Assembly (NCBI GenBank): GCA_903847205.1
Contig: CAINDA010000051.1
Location: 1-64,000, forward strand
DNA from: an uncultured Bacteroidota bacterium
GTDB lineage: Bacteria; Bacteroidota; Bacteroidia; 2-12-FULL-35-15
Direction of reading: 5' to 3'
DNA: 64,000 nt
Of this stretch, positions 60,902-64,000 are shown in pieces. Each line of letters starts with the position of its first letter. The stretch's first letter is position 1. The position numbers and the translations under genes were made by a program. A model generated the notes under the pieces. It was not told the DNA's origin, did not search any database, and saw only the letters and a program-made list of their open reading frames with translations.

Positions 60902-63250
60902 TTATCGCAGAATTTCCACAAAACCGGTTTTAGCTTCCTTTAATGCGGCCCCCTGAAGTATAAAATAATAAACGCCGTCTGAATAACCTGCGCCGGTCCA
61001 GTTATTCTGATAATCCGACGATTCATAAATTTTTGTTCCCCAGCGGTTAAATATATTTAAGCTTGTTGCCGGATAATACTGCAGATTTTTGAAAACCAAT
61101 AAATCATTTCTTCCATCGCCGTTAGGCGTAAAAACATTAGGTATCAGAAGTTCAGATTTTATAGTATAAGGATGTCTTATTGTGTCCCAGCATCCGTTAC
61201 TGCTTTGTACAGCAAGGGTTACAATATAGATGCCGTCTAAGGCATAACTGTGTGGCGGCGGATTTTGTACAAATGAATTGCTGCTAAGGCTGTCGCCGAA
61301 ATTCCAATACCAGCTCGTAATGGTACCTGTTGCAATAGTTGATAAATCGCTGAAACTCACAGGAACCGGCGGGCTTGAAAGATTAAGAGGCGATTCAGTG
61401 AAAGCGGCAACAGGTGCAGTAAATTGCGAAACAGCCACCGTATCCGAAGCGGGGCAGCCGTTGCCGTAATTAATAGTTACGTAATAAGTGCCGGAGGCAG
61501 TAACAGTTGTTGAGGATGAAACTGCTGCATTTGACCACAAATAATTTGCAGCCATCAATGGTATTGGGTTAGCTGTTAAAACTGTGCTTCCATTCGGACA
61601 GAATTGCAGCGCACCTGAAATTGTTACTGTCGGATTAAAATTCACAACTGATACGGAAGGAGAGGTACCAATGCATCCATTGGAATCAGTAACAGTTACA
61701 GAAACAGTTCCAGAAAGAATTGAAATAGAATCATTGGTGCTTGAATTTGACCAATGATAGCTGGTATATAAGCTCGCAGAATCAATTTTTAAAACGGATG
61801 GAGTAGTTCTGCAGGTGAAAAGTGTACCGGTAATAACAGGCGTTGGCAGCGGTTTTTCAATTACGTTTACAAAATTGGTTTTATAACAGCCATGCTGGGT
61901 TGATGTAACCCAATACGGCCCTGGGGTGTTCACAGAAATTGATGTGTTTACCGAACCCGTACTCCAAAAATAGGAATCGTATGTTGTTGGAGAAACAGAT
62001 AAAGTTGTAGTGCTGCCGGCACAAAACTTTAGAGCCCCTGTTATATGAGGGTTAAAGTTTGAAAGACCTGTTGTATCTACAAAAATATTTGCATTTACAA
62101 TTGTTGTTGCAGCAGGTGTTCCATTATCAACAGCAGTAAAAGTAATTACGTGATTTCCTGCACCTGCAATCCCGCCGATTATTTCAACCTGTGCTGTTGC
62201 GCTGTTGCCGTTTGTAATATTTAAAACAGAAGCGTTAGGCGTTCCGTTAAGACTTATGGTAACAGTTGTAGTCTGGCCTATTTCAGGTGATAGAAATAAA
62301 GCATTAAGGATTACGGTATCGCCGATGCTGCATAACCTTATAGTATCACAGTTATTCAGTCCGCTTGCAATAGGAGCAATATTAGTACTGCTGCATGAAT
62401 TAAAATAAAAGGATTTATTATCCAGCCAATCCACACCGTCATTAGCACCATAGCCGCCGTCATAGGCCAGGCCAGCCTGGTCGAAACGGCCCATTTGAAC
62501 ATAATTAGTTCCGTCTCCCTTGTTTATGCCCACTGTTGCGGGTGTTCCGCCAAAGCCGTTTACGCCCGAAGAAGCCGACCCTGTGGTCCATTGCATATCA
62601 CCATAACAAAAAGCAATGTTATTTCCCGAAGGCAGTATTGGGTCTGTACCATCAGTAATAATAAGCTGAAAAGTATTTATTTTATCGGTCTGGGAGCTGA
62701 AATAACCAACGCCCACCCAATTCACATACATAGCAGTCGGCGTGATTTTATATTGAACGGTTCCAGTTCCCCGGGTATCAACATCCGCCCAAAAAGGCGC
62801 CACCATTACATAAGTAGGATCAGGAAAAGGAGAGGAAGAAAAAGAAGAATAAGGTGAGTTAAAAGAAACGTTGCCGTTATTATTTATATATAATGAAGTA
62901 AAATTGGTTCCGTATAAACAAAAGTTGAAAGGAATGTTAAGTGAACTTGTGCTCCCGTCATCATTGGGAGCCATTGCTAAAGTATAAGTATTATCAGGTG
63001 CTATATAACAGCTGCAGCCTGAAGAGGACAATGTATGCACCCCTCCGCCTCCTCCGAGCCGTTTAAAATCATCCAGAGTGGGAGAAAATGATTTTGAATT
63101 GAAAATCTGCAGGCCCGGAGGTATTTTATTTTCCTGCTTCATCTGCTCATACTCCTTACTGTCAATAACTGTGCTGTTAGTCGATTGAGAAAAACTGTAC
63201 TGACAAGAAATTGCCAATAGAACAAGGAAAGAAATAAAGTTTTGTTTCAT
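60902..63250 (-). CDS. T9SS type B (gliding-associated C-terminal) secreted protein with NIDO-like and PKD domains
   Basis: 782 aa. Signal peptide (MKQNFISFLVLLAISCQYSFSQS). A nidogen-like domain (about 85-270; FNFCLYGTNFTSLYINNNGNVSF, PFWADVDTRGTGTVQYK) is followed by several Ig-like units (FCAGSTTTLSVSPTTYDSYFWSTGS), a PKD domain (SWYWNFGDSLSSNSFVQNPP, with the WNFGD mark), and a C-terminal CHU_C/type B sorting domain (IPNVFTPNGDGRNDLLVF to GFVEILR). Surface-attached or released by T9SS. Likely an adhesin or matrix protein. Faces away from DUF983, with convergent stops. Confidence 0.9.
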   Translation of the reverse strand: MKQNFISFLVLLAISCQYSFSQSTNSTVIDSKEYEQMKQENKIPPGLQIFNSKSFSPTLDDFKRLGGGGGVHTLSSSGCSCYIAPDNTYTLAMAPNDDGSTSSLNIPFNFCLYGTNFTSLYINNNGNVSFNSPYSSFSSSPFPDPTYVMVAPFWADVDTRGTGTVQYKITPTAMYVNWVGVGYFSSQTDKINTFQLIITDGTDPILPSGNNIAFCYGDMQWTTGSASSGVNGFGGTPATVGINKGDGTNYVQMGRFDQAGLAYDGGYGANDGVDWLDNKSFYFNSCSSTNIAPIASGLNNCDTIRLCSIGDTVILNALFLSPEIGQTTTVTISLNGTPNASVLNITNGNSATAQVEIIGGIAGAGNHVITFTAVDNGTPAATTIVNANIFVDTTGLSNFNPHITGALKFCAGSTTTLSVSPTTYDSYFWSTGSVNTSISVNTPGPYWVTSTQHGCYKTNFVNVIEKPLPTPVITGTLFTCRTTPSVLKIDSASLYTSYHWSNSSTNDSISILSGTVSVTVTDSNGCIGTSPSVSVVNFNPTVTISGALQFCPNGSTVLTANPIPLMAANYLWSNAAVSSSTTVTASGTYYVTINYGNGCPASDTVAVSQFTAPVAAFTESPLNLSSPPVPVSFSDLSTIATGTITSWYWNFGDSLSSNSFVQNPPPHSYALDGIYIVTLAVQSSNGCWDTIRHPYTIKSELLIPNVFTPNGDGRNDLLVFKNLQYYPATSLNIFNRWGTKIYESSDYQNNWTGAGYSDGVYYFILQGAALKEAKTGFVEILR

Positions 63251-63597
63251 TTTTATATCGTTAATCAGTTATCAATTTAATTGAACCAGACGCTGTTTTC
63301 ATCAATTTATAAAAGGCCTCCTGTATAATTTCAACAATGCTATTCAGCAATTCTATTGGAATTCTGAATTTAAATGATGTCAGGCAATCCCTAAAAGTTG
63401 CATTGCAGACAAAAATAATATTTTTTTACAAGTTTTATCTGCCCGGAGCATCCATTTTGAAACCATTCAGTTTTAATCAAAAAAATAAAACAAAAAATGG
63501 CTGGCTTTGATTACCGTTTTGGATTAATTTTCAAGTCATCATTTTTGTCAATATGAATGAATCTGGAAAATTTCTTCTGTCTTTTTGAGGAATAAAA
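63251..63597. other. Gap between the type B protein and the edge LRR gene
   Basis: No gene and no strong structure seen. AT-rich with a few A/T runs. It would hold the promoter of the minus-strand gene at 60902 and the 3' end of the LRR gene. Confidence 0.3.
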
Positions 63598-64000
63598 TTA
63601 TTTTGTTATTAATTCTAACTCACGTACTTTTTTTGAAAACGCCTCCTGGGCTGGCGTTAAAACCAGGTTATCGTTATCGGTTTTATGCAGTACTTTAAGA
63701 TTACCAAGCTTATCAATGCTCGCAGGAAGTTTTGTAAGCTTATTGCCTTGAATATAAAGAGTAGAAAGGTTTGCGAGCTTTCCAATACTTTCAGGGAGGG
63801 AGGCCAGCTGGTTTGAATTTAAATACAGTGTTGAGAGGTTTGTAAGCTGGCCGATACTCTCAGGTATTATTGTGAGCATATTGTTAAATAAATTAAGGAA
63901 TGTAAGGCTGGTAATTTTAGTAACACTCTCGGGAATTGAGGTAAATTGGTTAGAATTTAATTCAAGCGTTTTAAGTTTTTTTAGTTTTGAAATACTCTCG
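63598..64000 (-). CDS. LRR protein, 5' end beyond the window
   Basis: The frame stays open to the right edge (40 more codons before the Met at 63879 read ESISKLKKLKTLELNSNQ, FTSIPESV and so on), so 63879 is not the start. At least 133 residues with five or six LRRs of the LPESIGKLANLSTL type, and the cap LVLTPAQEAFSKKV. Same LRR class and cap as the protein at 16259, so they are paralogs. The signal peptide would be outside the window. Confidence 0.85.
   Translation of the reverse strand, partial: ESISKLKKLKTLELNSNQFTSIPESVTKITSLTFLNLFNNMLTIIPESIGQLTNLSTLYLNSNQLASLPESIGKLANLSTLYIQGNKLTKLPASIDKLGNLKVLHKTDNDNLVLTPAQEAFSKKVRELELITK

Overview
The window looks like a piece of a Bacteroidota chromosome. 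The evidence is low GC with AT-rich intergenic DNA, several -7 promoter elements of the TAnnTTTG type, many exported proteins with type IX secretion (T9SS) C-terminal sorting domains (types A and B), lipoproteins with short lipoboxes, a Rho with a large Asn/Glu-rich insertion, and DUF4199 and DUF983 membrane proteins. I cannot name the genus. No rRNA, transposase, integrase or CRISPR array is visible.

Layout. 0.2-12.4 kb is an all-minus accessory block. Read in the direction of transcription it holds a membrane-anchored nSTAND NTPase with WD40 repeats, a TPR plus outer-membrane beta-barrel protein, a Kelch lipoprotein, a 21-bp-phased palindrome array, five tandem PCMD-like T9SS cargo paralogs, and a protein with two TIR/DUF4062-like domains that ends in a terminator. 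12.6-17.6 kb has a lipoprotein, another T9SS protein, three tRNAs (Arg-TCT, Pro-TGG, Ser-GCT), an Mpl-type ligase, an LRR protein and DUF4199. 17.6-33.7 kb is core genome: rho, a methyltransferase, the rodA-mrdA-mreD-mreC-mreB shape cluster (interrupted by a four-helix-bundle gene), purH, a pseudouridine synthase, lipB, a sugar-phosphate isomerase, lysS and gpsA. 33.9-38.1 kb is one large GEVED-repeat T9SS protein.

38.5-42.9 kb is a signalling locus: TerB-like protein, PAS histidine kinase, a receiver fused to a CRP/FNR-type DNA-binding protein, a universal stress protein and a small conserved protein. Two of its promoter regions carry paired TGA-N6-TCA sites 22 bp apart, which suggests autoregulation by the REC-CRP protein. 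43.4-48.3 kb is a TolC-MacA-MacB efflux set. 48.5-54.2 kb has a lipocalin, a second 21-bp-phased palindrome array, lipoproteins and other small proteins, and four tandem 40-41-aa single-pass membrane proteins. 54.3-60.8 kb is a stress-flavoured region in decay: a universal-stress remnant and an HPF gene both carry in-frame stops, next to phasin-like and coiled-coil proteins and a P-type ATPase. The window closes with a T9SS type B protein and an LRR gene cut by the edge.

The most unusual signals are the two distant arrays sharing the palindrome AAACAATTGTTT at an exact 21-bp period but read in different codon frames, the four tandem micro-proteins, the envelope-linked nSTAND cluster, and the paired CRP-like operators. 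All function calls are from reading the sequence; no database search was run.
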